Assembly: GCF_030657435.1 (NCBI RefSeq)
Contig: NZ_JAUTWS010000007.1
Coordinates: 62,001-126,000, forward strand
DNA length: 64,000 nt
From: Paracraurococcus lichenis
GTDB lineage: Bacteria; Pseudomonadota; Alphaproteobacteria; Acetobacterales; Acetobacteraceae
Direction of reading: 5' to 3'
Every line of letters begins with the position of its first letter. Position 1 is the stretch's first letter. Under the pieces are notes generated by a model. The model did not search any database, was not told where the DNA came from, and saw only the letters and a list, made by a program, of their open reading frames with translations. The translations under genes were made by a program, and so were the position numbers. Below, piece after piece: positions 16,598 to 25,574 of the stretch.

Positions 16598-17007
16598 GGC
16601 TCACGCTCGCGGCGCTGCTGCTCCTCGGCGGGGCAGCGGCGGCGCAGCCGGGCGAGGAGATGGCGGCGCCGCTCACCGGCCTCCCCGGCGATCCGGCACG
16701 CGGGCGGGCCATCGTCGCGGACCGGCAGCGCGGGCTCTGCCTGCTCTGCCACGCCGCGCCGATCGCCGAGGAGCGGTTCCAGGGCGACCTCGCGCCCAGC
16801 CTGGCCGGGGTCGGCGCGCGGCTGACGGAGGGACAGTTGCGCCTGCGGATGGTGGACGGGCGGCGGTTGAACCCGGACACCATCATGCCCTCCTACTACA
16901 GCACCGAGGGGCTGCGGCAGGTCGGCCGCGCCTGGCAGGGAAGAACCATCCTGAGCGCGCAGGAGATCGAGGATGTCGTCGCCTATCTCGCCACGCTGCG
17001 CGACTGA
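16594..17007 (+). CDS. soxX: Sulfur-oxidation c-type cytochrome SoxX
   Basis: 137-residue exported monohaem cytochrome c. A signal peptide ends A-A-A-A-Q; the haem site is C-L-L-C-H with the distal Met in T-I-M-P-S-Y-Y. SoxX pairs with SoxA to conjugate sulfur substrates to SoxY. The start is TTG inside the stop of the Mo-hydroxylase large subunit; no ATG is available. It begins a soxX-Y-Z-A run. No soxB or soxCD is in the window. Confidence 0.88.
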   Translation: MRLTLAALLLLGGAAAAQPGEEMAAPLTGLPGDPARGRAIVADRQRGLCLLCHAAPIAEERFQGDLAPSLAGVGARLTEGQLRLRMVDGRRLNPDTIMPSYYSTEGLRQVGRAWQGRTILSAQEIEDVVAYLATLRD

Positions 17008-17434
17008 GCGGCGCGTGCTGCTCGGCGGCCTGCTGGCCGTCGCGCTGGTGCGGCCCGCGGGCGCGACGCCGGAGGCGCTGGCCGGCGCCATCCACGACTT
17101 CACCGGCGGCGTCGAGCCGCGCCCGGGCGGCGTCACGCTCGACATCCCGGCGCTGGTCGAGAACGGCAATACCGTCCCCGTCTCGATCGAGGTGGAGAGC
17201 CCCATGACCGAGGCCGACCATGTCCGTGCCATCGGCCTCTTCAACGAACGCAACCCGCTGCCGCATGTGCTGACCGCGAAGCTCGGCCCCTGGTCGGGCG
17301 CGGCGCGCATCAGCACCCGCATCCGCCTCTCCACCACCCAGCGCCTGGTCGCCGTCGCGGCGATGTCGGATGGCAGCTACCGCGTCGCCGAGACGAACGT
17401 GATCGTCACCCTCGCCGCCTGCGTGGAGGGCTGA
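16973..17434 (+). CDS. soxY: Thiosulfate-oxidation carrier SoxY, with altered C-terminal motif
   Basis: 153-residue sulfur carrier subunit with a Tat-like signal (T-E-R-R-V-L-L-G-G) and the family core D-I-P-A-L-V-E-N-G-N-T-V-P-V and S-P-M-T-E-A-D-H-V. Canonical SoxY ends G-G-C-G-G, whose Cys binds the sulfur intermediate on a flexible arm. Here the end is T-L-A-A-C-V-E-G: the Cys remains but the flanking glycines are gone and one residue is added. The start overlaps soxX by 35 bases; a GTG at 17015 is possible but would remove the twin arginines. Confidence 0.87.
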   Translation: MSSPISPRCATERRVLLGGLLAVALVRPAGATPEALAGAIHDFTGGVEPRPGGVTLDIPALVENGNTVPVSIEVESPMTEADHVRAIGLFNERNPLPHVLTAKLGPWSGAARISTRIRLSTTQRLVAVAAMSDGSYRVAETNVIVTLAACVEG

Positions 17435-17437
17435 GCC

Positions 17438-17758
17438 TTGGCGCGCACGCTACTCCGCGTTCCCAGCACCGCACAGAAGGGCGAGGTGATCGAGATCCGC
17501 ACCCTGATCGCGCATCCGATGGAAACCGGCTTCCGCCCCGGCGAGAACGGGCGGATGCTGCCGCGCGACATCATCCGGCGCTTCACCTGCCTCTACAACA
17601 ACCGCCCGGTCTTCGAGGCGGAACTGCATCCCGCGATCGCCGCCAATCCCTACCTGACCTTCACCCTCCGCGTGGAGGAGAGCGGCATCCTCGCCTTCAC
17701 CTGGAAAGGCGACAACGGGTTCAGCCAGACGGAAACCCGCGCCCTATCGGTGGCATGA
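17438..17758 (+). CDS. soxZ: Thiosulfate-oxidation carrier partner SoxZ
   Basis: 106-residue protein with the SoxZ pattern: K-G-E-V-I-E-I-R-T-L-I-A-H-P-M-E-T-G, then R-F-T-C-L-Y-N-N and W-K-G-D-N-G at the end. SoxZ forms the heterodimer that supports the SoxY carrier arm in the periplasm. The start is TTG three bases after soxY; the stop overlaps soxA (ATGA). There is no signal peptide, as usual, since it is co-exported with SoxY. Confidence 0.92.
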   Translation: MARTLLRVPSTAQKGEVIEIRTLIAHPMETGFRPGENGRMLPRDIIRRFTCLYNNRPVFEAELHPAIAANPYLTFTLRVEESGILAFTWKGDNGFSQTETRALSVA

Positions 17759-18516
17759 GGCGGTCCGGCGATCGCAGGGCCGAAGGCCCCGTGCGGCAGG
17801 CCGGGCGGGTCGCCGCATTCGCGCTCGCCGCACTGGCCATCGGTGCCGGCCCGCGCTCGGGCTACGAGACCATGACGCCCGAATTGCGGGCGATGCAGGA
17901 CGACGACCTCGCCAATCCCGGCATGCTCTCCGTCGCGGAGGGGGAGGCGCTCTTCGCGGCGCAGGGTTGCACCGGCTGCCACGCGGTGGAGGCCATGCGC
18001 GGCGTCGCGGCGCGCTACCCGGCGCTGGACGCGGCGAGCGGCGCGCCGATCGACCTGACGGGCCGCATCGCGCAGTGCCGGGAGGCGCGGCAGCACCGCC
18101 CGCCGCTGCCACGCGAGGGCCGGGAGATGCTCGCGCTCACCGCCTTCGTCGCGCACCAGTCGCGCGGCATGCCGCTGCAGCCCGACCCGCGGCTGGAGGA
18201 GGCGCGCCGCGAGGGCGAGGCGCTGTTCCGCGAGCGCCGCGGCCAGCTCAACCTCTCCTGCGCGCAATGCCATGACGACCATGCCGGCCGGCATCTGGCG
18301 GGCAGCGTGATCCCGGAGGGCCATCCGAACGGCTATCCGATGTACCGGCTGGAATGGCAGGCGCTGGGCTCGCTGCAGCGACGCCTGCGCAACTGCATCG
18401 CGGGCGTGCGGTCCGAGCCCTTTCCGACCGGCGCGCCTGAATACGTGGCGCTCGAGGCCTATCTCGTCGCCCGGGCCCGCGGGCTACTGGTGGAGACGCC
18501 GGCGGTGCGGCCCTAG
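17755..18516 (+). CDS. soxA: Dihaem cytochrome SoxA
   Basis: 253-residue SoxA subunit. The N-terminus carries a hydrophobic export segment (about residues 19-32). Haem sites are C-T-G-C-H near residue 74 and C-A-Q-C-H near residue 170, so this is the two-haem form. The conserved Cys in R-L-R-N-C, which ligates the active-site haem and accepts the sulfur, is present. SoxXA makes the first covalent bond to SoxYZ. Its stop codon overlaps that of the convergent LysR gene. Confidence 0.9.
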   Translation: MRRSGDRRAEGPVRQAGRVAAFALAALAIGAGPRSGYETMTPELRAMQDDDLANPGMLSVAEGEALFAAQGCTGCHAVEAMRGVAARYPALDAASGAPIDLTGRIAQCREARQHRPPLPREGREMLALTAFVAHQSRGMPLQPDPRLEEARREGEALFRERRGQLNLSCAQCHDDHAGRHLAGSVIPEGHPNGYPMYRLEWQALGSLQRRLRNCIAGVRSEPFPTGAPEYVALEAYLVARARGLLVETPAVRP

Positions 18517-19394
18517 CCGTTGCGCGTGATCTGCACGAGGAAGTCGATCAGCGCCCGCAGCTTGGCCGATACATGCCGCTGCGCCGGGTAGAGCACCGAG
18601 ACCGGCGCGCCTTCCAGCTCGTAGTCCTTCAGGATCGCCCGCACCTCGCCGCGTTCCAGGTCCTTGCGGTACAACCAGTAGGTGCCCTGCGCGATGCCGG
18701 TGCCGGCCACCACCGCCTCGCGCAGCGCGTCGCCGCTGTTGATGACGGCATTGCCGCGCACCCGCACGGAGATGGGGCGGCCCTCCGCGCCGCGATAGCC
18801 CCATTCCGGGCCGAAGCGGCTGATCAGGCAATTATGCTCGCGGAGATCCTCCGGTGTCCGCGGTTCGCCATGCCGGTCCAGGTAGCGCGGCGCCGCCACC
18901 GTCACCTGCGGGCCGCGGGTCAGCAGGCGCGTGGTCAGGCGGGAGTCGGTGACGCTGCCCGTGCGCACCGCCAACTCGAAGCCCTCGGCGATCAGGTCTA
19001 CCGGCCCGTCGCTGAAATGCAGCTCCAGGGTGAGCTCCGGATAGCGTTCGGTGAAGCGCGGCAGTTCCGGCATCAGCGTGACGCGGCCGAAGCTGAAGGG
19101 CATGACGGCGCGGATGCGGCCGCGCGGCACGGCGCTGCCGCGGGTCAGCGCCGTCTCGGCCTCCTCGAGGTCGGAGAGGATCTGCACGCAGCGTTCGTAG
19201 AAGCCCTGGCCGTCATCCGTGGTGCGCAGCCGGCGCGTGGTGCGGGTGAAGAGCTGCGTGCCCAGCTCGTCCTCCAGCCGCGCGATGGTCTTCGTCACGG
19301 CGGAGGGCGAGAGGCCGAGCTTCCTCGCCGCCGCGGTGAAGCCGCCCTGTTCCACGACGCGGGCGAAGACGGTCAGCGCCATGAAGCGATCCAT
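18513..19394 (-). CDS. LysR-family transcriptional regulator
   Basis: 293-residue LysR regulator. The N-terminal winged helix (F-T-A-A-A-R-K-L-G-L-S-P-S-A-V-T-K) is followed by the linker helix and the periplasmic-binding-like effector domain from about residue 90. It sits two bases downstream of an MmgE/PrpD gene on the same strand and is probably in its operon. It ends against soxA with overlapping stops, so it is not an obvious divergent regulator of sox. Likely targets are its own operon and the Bug/SDR genes across the 20.8-kb divergent promoter region. Confidence 0.9.
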   Translation of the reverse strand: MDRFMALTVFARVVEQGGFTAAARKLGLSPSAVTKTIARLEDELGTQLFTRTTRRLRTTDDGQGFYERCVQILSDLEEAETALTRGSAVPRGRIRAVMPFSFGRVTLMPELPRFTERYPELTLELHFSDGPVDLIAEGFELAVRTGSVTDSRLTTRLLTRGPQVTVAAPRYLDRHGEPRTPEDLREHNCLISRFGPEWGYRGAEGRPISVRVRGNAVINSGDALREAVVAGTGIAQGTYWLYRKDLERGEVRAILKDYELEGAPVSVLYPAQRHVSAKLRALIDFLVQITRNG

Positions 19395-19396
19395 CG

Positions 19397-20734
19397 TCAG
19401 GCGAGCAGGGCCATGAGGCGCGTGAGGTCCGGTGCCCGGTCCAGCGCCCAGATGGCCTCGATCTGCGCCGCGGCCCGTTCGGCGCAGCCGCCGAGCGCGG
19501 CGTTGTCGCGGAACTTGGTTTCGAGCTCGGCATCGGTCAGCGGCGTCGCCTCGCTGCCGCGGGGGTGGATGACGGTGGCCGTCTCCACTCGCCCATCCGC
19601 CAGCCGCAGGGTCACGCGGGCGGCGCCGCGCGGCAGCGCCTCGTCCAGCACGGCCGTCACCCTGGCGCGCATGGCCGCGAGCGCGGCATCGGCCAGCGCC
19701 GGCGCCTCGAAATCCAGAACACCGGCACGGCCGCGCAGCAGGCCGAGCGCGGCGCTGTGGTGGATGCTGACGCGTAGGTCGCGCTCGTTCCGCACGGTGC
19801 GGTCGCCGCGCGCCAGCAGCAGCGCATCGCCGGCGACGGTGACGGACTGGATCGCCTCGGGCGCCACGCCCGGACGGGTCCGCAGCGCCAGGCAAGCATC
19901 GATGACGGCGTGGAAGACGATGCCGGCGGGATAGGGCTTGTAGGTGTTGCGGCCGATCTCCCAGCGCTCGCCGAGACCGGTCGTGATCGCGGCCATGTCG
20001 GCTTCGTCGCCGCAGGCACGCGCCCAGCCGAGCGGCCCCTCGATCGCGGCGGGCGCGGCCTGCCAGCCCTCGGCGGCGAAGAGGGCGGCGAGGATGCCGT
20101 GCCTTGCGGCATTGCCGACGCCGACATTCTTCGCCGCGGTCGGCAGGTTCTCGACCGTGCCGGCGGCCTCGCTGCTGGCGATGCCGATCGCCTGCGCGGC
20201 CTGCGCCGAATCCAGCCCCAGCAGGCGGGCGCAGCCGGCCGCCGCCCCGAAGGCGCCGCAGGTGGAGGTGATGTGCCAGCCCCGCGCGTAATGCCCGGGG
20301 GAGACCGCATTGCCGATCCGGCAGGCGACCTCGCCGCCCAGCAGGAAGGCATGCAGGACAGCGGCGCCCGACAGGCCGCGCTGTTCGGCGAGGGCGAAGA
20401 GCGGCGGCGCGACCGGCGCGGCCGGGTGGATCACCGTGTCGAGATGCGTGTCGTCGTAATCCAGCAGGTTGGCGGCGACGGCATTGACGAAGGCCGCGCC
20501 CATCGCATCCAGCTGCAGCCCCTGGCCGAAGACGGTGGCCGCCGGCGCGGCCGACAGCCCGCGCATGACCTTCGCCGCTATCCGCACCACCGGGTCGCGC
20601 GCCGTGCCCAGGGCGCAGCCGATATGGTTCAGCAGGCTCCGCTTCGCCTCATGCCGCAGGGCCTCGGGGATGTCCTCCCAGCGGCTCGCGGCGACGAAGC
20701 GGCCGAGCGTCTCGGTCGCGGTGGGGTCGGGCAT
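19397..20734 (-). CDS. MmgE/PrpD family protein
   Basis: 445 residues, full length for the family (2-methylcitrate dehydratase and relatives such as iminodisuccinate epimerase or cis-aconitate decarboxylase). Landmarks are L-D-Y-D-D-T-H, H-P-A-A-P-V-A-P, the G-W-H-I-T-S-T-C-G-A-F-G helix and K-P-Y-P-A-G near residue 275. No prpB or prpC lies beside it, so propionate metabolism is not implied; in Bug-rich genomes such genes usually act on organic acids imported nearby. Confidence 0.88.
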   Translation of the reverse strand: MPDPTATETLGRFVAASRWEDIPEALRHEAKRSLLNHIGCALGTARDPVVRIAAKVMRGLSAAPAATVFGQGLQLDAMGAAFVNAVAANLLDYDDTHLDTVIHPAAPVAPPLFALAEQRGLSGAAVLHAFLLGGEVACRIGNAVSPGHYARGWHITSTCGAFGAAAGCARLLGLDSAQAAQAIGIASSEAAGTVENLPTAAKNVGVGNAARHGILAALFAAEGWQAAPAAIEGPLGWARACGDEADMAAITTGLGERWEIGRNTYKPYPAGIVFHAVIDACLALRTRPGVAPEAIQSVTVAGDALLLARGDRTVRNERDLRVSIHHSAALGLLRGRAGVLDFEAPALADAALAAMRARVTAVLDEALPRGAARVTLRLADGRVETATVIHPRGSEATPLTDAELETKFRDNAALGGCAERAAAQIEAIWALDRAPDLTRLMALLA

Positions 20735-20851
20735 GCTGCGCCTCGTTGTTCCTGGACCGGGACGGCATAGCCCATCCGCGGTGCGCCGCCAGCCCTTTGC
20801 GGCCGGGCCGGAGCGTGGAACGATGCGGCAAAGCCCCGGGAGGAGATGGGC

Positions 20852-21805
20852 ATGAGACGACGCAGCCTGGTCGCGATGCTGGCCATGCCCGCCCTGGCCC
20901 GGGCGCAGCCCGCCTGGCCGAGCCGGCCGATCCGCATGGTGATTCCCTTCCCGCCGGGTGGGACCACGGACATCCTCGGGCGCTATCTCGCGCCGCCGCT
21001 CGCCGCGGCGCTCGGCCAGTCCGTGGTGGTGGAGAACCGCACCGGCGGCAACGGCGCGGTCGGCGTGGTGGAGACGCTGCGCGCCGCGCCGGACGGCTAC
21101 ACCATCTGCCTCTCGATCAGCACGCTCATCACCCAGGCGCTGCTGACGAAGCAGCCCTACGACCCCATCGCCGACGTCACGCCCATCCTGCACCTGGCCA
21201 ATGTCGGCAATATCCTGGTGGTGAACAAGGCGCTGCCCATCCACAGCGTGGCCGACCTCATCGCGCATGCCAGGGCGCATCCGGGGATGCTCGCCTACGG
21301 CTCGCCGGGCATCGGCAGTTCCGTGCACCTCTCGGGCGAGCTCTTCGCCCAGGCGACGGGCACGCAGATGGTGCATGTGCCCTATCGCGGCGGCGGGCCG
21401 GCCTTGGCGGACCTTGTTGCCGGCAATATCCAGCTCATGTTCGGCAATGCCAGCTCGACGCTGCCCTTCGTCCGCAGCGATGCGGTGCGGCCGCTGGCGG
21501 TGACGGCGGCGACCCGCCAGGCCTATGCGCCGGACCTGCCGACGATCGCCGAGGTCGCGCTGCCCGGCTTCGCGGTGAGCGAGTGGTATGCCTTCCTCGG
21601 CCCGGCCGGCATGCCGGCACCCATCGTGGAGCGGCTGAACCGCGAGATCATGGCGATCGTCGGCACGCCGGAGGGGCGAGCGAAGCTGCTGGACCTGGGC
21701 GCGGAGGTGGTGGGCGGCACGCCGGCCGGCTTTGCCGCCTTCCTGCGCGCCGACATGGCACGGACCGAGGCGCTGATCCGCAGCGCCAATATCAGGGCGG
21801 AGTGA
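20852..21805 (+). CDS. Bug-type tripartite tricarboxylate receptor
   Basis: About 317 residues. The signal peptide ends L-A-R-A-Q and is followed by W-P-S-R-P-I-R-M-V-I-P-F-P-P-G-G and V-V-E-N-R-T-G-G-N-G, the Bug signature. The ATG at 20852 is preferred over one at 20846, because the GGGAGGAG ribosome site touches the earlier ATG but is correctly spaced for the later. It is divergent from the MmgE/PrpD gene and followed five bases later by a degenerate SDR. No membrane components are adjacent. Confidence 0.92.
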   Translation: MRRRSLVAMLAMPALARAQPAWPSRPIRMVIPFPPGGTTDILGRYLAPPLAAALGQSVVVENRTGGNGAVGVVETLRAAPDGYTICLSISTLITQALLTKQPYDPIADVTPILHLANVGNILVVNKALPIHSVADLIAHARAHPGMLAYGSPGIGSSVHLSGELFAQATGTQMVHVPYRGGGPALADLVAGNIQLMFGNASSTLPFVRSDAVRPLAVTAATRQAYAPDLPTIAEVALPGFAVSEWYAFLGPAGMPAPIVERLNREIMAIVGTPEGRAKLLDLGAEVVGGTPAGFAAFLRADMARTEALIRSANIRAE

Positions 21806-21810
21806 CGGGC

Positions 21811-22560
21811 ATGGATCGCGGCTTGAAGGGGAAGGCGGCGCTGGTCAGCGGCGCGAGCAAGGGGATCGGCCGCGCCATCGTGCAGCGCCTGGTCGCGGAG
21901 GGGATGCAGGTGCTGGGCATCGCGCGCGGCGGCTGCGACGTGCCGGGCGCGATCGGCTTCGCGCTCGACCTGCGGGACCCGGCGGCGCCGGAGGCGGCGG
22001 TCGGGCATGCCGTGCGCGACTTCGGCCGGCTGGACCTCGTGGTGAACAGCGCCGGCGCGACGCAGCGCGGCGACTTCCTGGCGCTGACCGACGAGGCCTG
22101 GGCGGACAGCTACGCAGGAAAATTCTTCGCGGCCGTGCGGCTGACCCGCGCGGCCTGGCCGCACCTGAAGGCGGCACAGGGCAGCGTGGTGCATATCGCC
22201 GGCGCCGGCGGCAAGATCGCCAGCGCCGACTTCACCATCGGCGGCTCGGTGAATGCCGCGCTGATGAACCTGACCAAGGCGCTGGCGGATCGTGGGGTGC
22301 AGGATGGCGTGCGGGTGAATTGCATCAATCCCGGCAGCATCCGGACGGACCGGCTGACCGGCCGCATCCGCACCGCCATGCAGGAGCAGGGGCTGGACGA
22401 GGCCGGCGCCGCCGCCTTCCTGGCAAAGTCCACCGGCGTCGCGCGCTTCGGCGAGCCGGAGGAGATCGCGGCGACCGTCGCCTTCCTCGCCAGCGCCGAG
22501 GCGGGCTATATCCAGGGCGCGATCCTCGACGTGGATGGCGGCTGGATCCGCGCCGTCTAG
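21811..22560 (+). CDS. SDR-fold protein lacking the catalytic triad
   Basis: 249 residues with an intact SDR cofactor motif (G-A-S-K-G-I-G near residue 14), N-S-A-G and the closing G-A-I-L-D-V-D-G-G-W. The catalytic positions are replaced: the Ser segment reads V-V-H-I-A-G-A-G-G and the Y-x-x-x-K segment reads G-G-S-V-N before A-A-L-M-N-L-T-K. Dehydrogenase chemistry by the usual mechanism is therefore unlikely. It may be a binding or regulatory protein, or use other residues. It is likely cotranscribed with the Bug receptor; its stop overlaps that of the convergent monooxygenase. Confidence 0.85.
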   Translation: MDRGLKGKAALVSGASKGIGRAIVQRLVAEGMQVLGIARGGCDVPGAIGFALDLRDPAAPEAAVGHAVRDFGRLDLVVNSAGATQRGDFLALTDEAWADSYAGKFFAAVRLTRAAWPHLKAAQGSVVHIAGAGGKIASADFTIGGSVNAALMNLTKALADRGVQDGVRVNCINPGSIRTDRLTGRIRTAMQEQGLDEAGAAAFLAKSTGVARFGEPEEIAATVAFLASAEAGYIQGAILDVDGGWIRAV

Positions 22561-23864
22561 AACAGGCGGCTGCGCGGCCGTGGCAGGCCGAGATGGTCGC
22601 GCAGCATGTTGCCGCGGTAGTCGCGCCGGTACAGCCCGCGCCGCTGCAGGAGCGGCACCACCTGGTCGACGAATTCCTCGAAGGCGCCGGGGAACCAGGC
22701 GGGCAAGATGTTGAAGCCGTCGCAGGCGCGGCTTTCGAACCACTGCTGCAGCGTGTCCGCCACCTCCTCCGGCGTGCCCGCCACGACCCAGTGCCCGCGC
22801 GCCGCGCCGGCCAGGTTGAACAGGTCGCGCCAAGTCATCCGCTCCCGCCAAGCCTTGGCCAGCATCGCACCGGCGAAACCATGCGAGGTGTCGGGAAGCG
22901 GCAGATCCTCCGGCACCAGCGCATCCAGCGGGTAGTGGGAGACATCCTGGCCGAGTCGGGAGGAGAGCATCACCAGGGCATTGCCGGGATTCACGAAACC
23001 CTGCAGCCGGTTCAGCTTCTCCCGCGCCTCGGCCGTCGTGCTGCCCAGCACCGGCATCACGCCCGGCAGCACCGCGATCTCATCGGGATGGCGGCCGAAG
23101 CGCGCCATGCGCGACTTCAGCGCCTGATAGCCCGCCTGCGCCTCGCCGAGATCCTGCACGACGGTGAAGACCACATCGGCCGTGCGCGCCGCGAGGTTGA
23201 GGCCGGGTTCGGACGACCCCGCCTGCAGGACGATGGGCTGGCCCTGCGGGCAGCGGCTGGTCGGCAGCGGTCCCTTCACCCGGAAGAACCGGCCTTCGTG
23301 GTCCAGCGGCTTCACCTTGGCCGGATCGATGTAGCGGCCGGTGGCGTGGTCCCGCACCACGGCGCCGTCATCCCAGCAATCCCAGAGGCCACGGACGACG
23401 TCGACGAATTCCTCGGCAATCTCGTAGCGGGCGTCGTGGCGCGGATGCTCCCGCCCATAGTTCAGCGCCGCCTTCTCGCCGCTGCTGGTCACCGCGTTCC
23501 AGGCGGCGCGGCCGCCGCTGAGATGGTCGAGCGAGGCGAATTGCCGCGCGACGGTATAGGGCTCGTTGTAGGTGGTGCTCGCCGTCGCGCCGAGGCCGAC
23601 ATGGGTCGTGGTCGCGGCCAGCGCCGCCAGCATGGTGATCGGCTCGAACCGCGCCGCAAAGCTCGGATGCATCCCGGGATCGGTCGAGAGGTTGTCACCG
23701 AGGAAGATCAGGTCGAACTTCCCGCGTTCGGCGATGCGGGCGATTTCCTGGACCACCGAAAGGTCCTCGAAGCTCTGCGCCGCCCCGGGCCAGCGCCAGC
23801 CGGCAATGTGATTCCCCGTGCCCAGGACGAAGACGCCAAGATGCATCTGGCGCGGTTGCGGCAT
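22557..23864 (-). CDS. NtaA/DmoA-family FMN-dependent monooxygenase
   Basis: 435-residue bacterial luciferase-like flavin monooxygenase of the nitrilotriacetate/dimethylsulfide monooxygenase group. It opens with the family's strand M-H-L-G-V-F-V-L-G-T-G-N-H and carries A-A-W-N-A-V-T-S, Y-E-I-A-E-E-F-V and the late Q-A-G-S-S-E-P-G segment. These enzymes need a separate reductase, which is not adjacent, and oxidise C-N or C-S bonds. It is the distal gene on the strand holding the ABC importer and amidohydrolase. Confidence 0.9.
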   Translation of the reverse strand: MPQPRQMHLGVFVLGTGNHIAGWRWPGAAQSFEDLSVVQEIARIAERGKFDLIFLGDNLSTDPGMHPSFAARFEPITMLAALAATTTHVGLGATASTTYNEPYTVARQFASLDHLSGGRAAWNAVTSSGEKAALNYGREHPRHDARYEIAEEFVDVVRGLWDCWDDGAVVRDHATGRYIDPAKVKPLDHEGRFFRVKGPLPTSRCPQGQPIVLQAGSSEPGLNLAARTADVVFTVVQDLGEAQAGYQALKSRMARFGRHPDEIAVLPGVMPVLGSTTAEAREKLNRLQGFVNPGNALVMLSSRLGQDVSHYPLDALVPEDLPLPDTSHGFAGAMLAKAWRERMTWRDLFNLAGAARGHWVVAGTPEEVADTLQQWFESRACDGFNILPAWFPGAFEEFVDQVVPLLQRRGLYRRDYRGNMLRDHLGLPRPRSRLF

Positions 23865-23986
23865 GCCGCCTCTCTCCGAATTCGGGTCGGCGCAGCGCGG
23901 GTGAGGGACCGCAGCGCGCCGCCCATGGCCATCCCAGTCTGGCGCATGGCCGCATCCCCGACCAGGACGCGGCCATGGCGAAGCGG

Positions 23987-25528
23987 TCAGACCCGGGAAC
24001 TGGGCCGGTAGAAGGGCTCGTGCTGCGCCGGGTCGATGTAGTCGGCGTAGAAGCGGCGGGCATGCGGCAGCAGGGCCTTGGAGAGGCGGCGCCGCTCCAC
24101 CTCATCGTCTGACAGGGCCCTGGCGAGGTCGTCATGCAGCGCCTTCAGCGCGCCGTCGCGGTCCACCTTGGTGAACCTGCCGTCCCGGTAGATGACCTCG
24201 CCGTCGCACATCACCGTCGTGACGGCGCTGGCCTTGGCGCGCTGGATCACCGCGTCCAGCGTCGGGGTCAGCTCGTCGAGATAGGGGTAGGAAACGCTGT
24301 GCCAGTCGATCAGCGACAGGTCGGCGCCCTTGCCCACTTCCAGCGTGCCCAGCGACTCGCGGTAGGGCGTGGTCCGGCTGCCGCCCACGGTCGCCATGCG
24401 CAGCACCTGCGCCATGGCCGGGACGTCCTTCTCCTCCATCCCCGGCACGCGATGCGCGCGCAGGACGAGGCGCATCTCCTGCAGCATGTCGCGGTCGTCG
24501 TTGATCCCCGCCTCGTCGAGGCCGATGGCGGTATTGATGCCCACCGCCTCGAAGCGGTTCAGCGCCGCGACGCCGGAGCGCAGCCGGAAATTGGAGGAGC
24601 AGTTGTGGCAGATGCAGGTGCCGCTCGCCGCGACCTTCTGGATGTCGCTCTCGTTCAGCCAGACGCCATGGCCCAGCGTCAGGTTCGGGCCGAGCATCCC
24701 GAAGCGCTCGATATAGTCGAGCGCCGTGCCGCCGCCGCGGCGCCTTGCGTATTCCTTCTGGTAGGCCGTCTCCACCAGGTGCATGTGCATCGGCGCGTCA
24801 TGGGTGCGCGACAGCTCCGAGAGCGCCGCCAGCGCCGCGTCCGAGCACCAGTGCAGGTTCGCCGGCGCGAGCTGGACCTTCACCCGGCGCTTGGCGTTGT
24901 GCAACCGGTGCAGGTTGCGGAAGAGATCGCAGCTCTCCTCCAGCCCCATCCTGAACCGCTCGAACCAGCGGCTCATCGGGCCTTTCAGCTCGTCCGGCAG
25001 GCTCGCCACGAAGTCCTGGTCCGCCTGGTAGACCAGCCGGTTCTGGTCGCGCAGCGCGAAGCAGTAGGACACCCGCATGCCGATATCCTCATAGGCACGG
25101 ATGACCTCGTTGGAGAATTTCTCCACCTCCGGCAGGGTGCCCGGCATCCAGCCATGGATGTGCTGCACCGTGGTGATGCCGGAGGCGATCATCTCGAAAG
25201 CGGAGTAGAGCGTGTCGAGATAGAGGTTCAGGTTGCGTGAGACCATGCGCGTGACGAACCAGAGCTCGAGCGGCATGTCGGGCGAGCCGAGCTGCACCGG
25301 CGTCAGGCCGACATGGTGGTGGCCATTGACGAAGCCGGGCAGCAGGATCTCCCTGCCCGTGCCGATCACCGGCACGCTCGGGTGCCTGGCATGCAGGTCG
25401 CTGTAGGTCCCGACCGCGGTGATGATGCCGTCCTCCTGCAGGACGGCGCCGTCTTCGATCTCCTCCCATTCGGTGGCGGAGAGGGTTCTGGTGATCATGG
25501 CGCGGCTGCGCACCAGGGACACGGCCAT
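23987..25528 (-). CDS. Amidohydrolase/deaminase of the TrzN/AtzB/guanine-deaminase type
   Basis: 513-residue metal-dependent hydrolase of the amidohydrolase superfamily. Ligands are visible as N-G-H-H-H-V near residue 70, H-L-V-E, the L-G-H-G segment and L-D-E-A-G for the catalytic Asp. This pattern occurs in chlorohydrolases and deaminases acting on triazines, purines and other N-heterocycles. The ATG at 25528 has a GAGGA site upstream. Its neighbours (ABC importer, flavin monooxygenase) suggest uptake and breakdown of a nitrogen heterocycle; the compound is unknown. Confidence 0.87.
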   Translation of the reverse strand: MAVSLVRSRAMITRTLSATEWEEIEDGAVLQEDGIITAVGTYSDLHARHPSVPVIGTGREILLPGFVNGHHHVGLTPVQLGSPDMPLELWFVTRMVSRNLNLYLDTLYSAFEMIASGITTVQHIHGWMPGTLPEVEKFSNEVIRAYEDIGMRVSYCFALRDQNRLVYQADQDFVASLPDELKGPMSRWFERFRMGLEESCDLFRNLHRLHNAKRRVKVQLAPANLHWCSDAALAALSELSRTHDAPMHMHLVETAYQKEYARRRGGGTALDYIERFGMLGPNLTLGHGVWLNESDIQKVAASGTCICHNCSSNFRLRSGVAALNRFEAVGINTAIGLDEAGINDDRDMLQEMRLVLRAHRVPGMEEKDVPAMAQVLRMATVGGSRTTPYRESLGTLEVGKGADLSLIDWHSVSYPYLDELTPTLDAVIQRAKASAVTTVMCDGEVIYRDGRFTKVDRDGALKALHDDLARALSDDEVERRRLSKALLPHARRFYADYIDPAQHEPFYRPSSRV

Positions 25529-25574
25529 GGCCGGCTTCCTCGTCTGGTTCGGTTGGGTGTGGCGTCGGGTTGCG

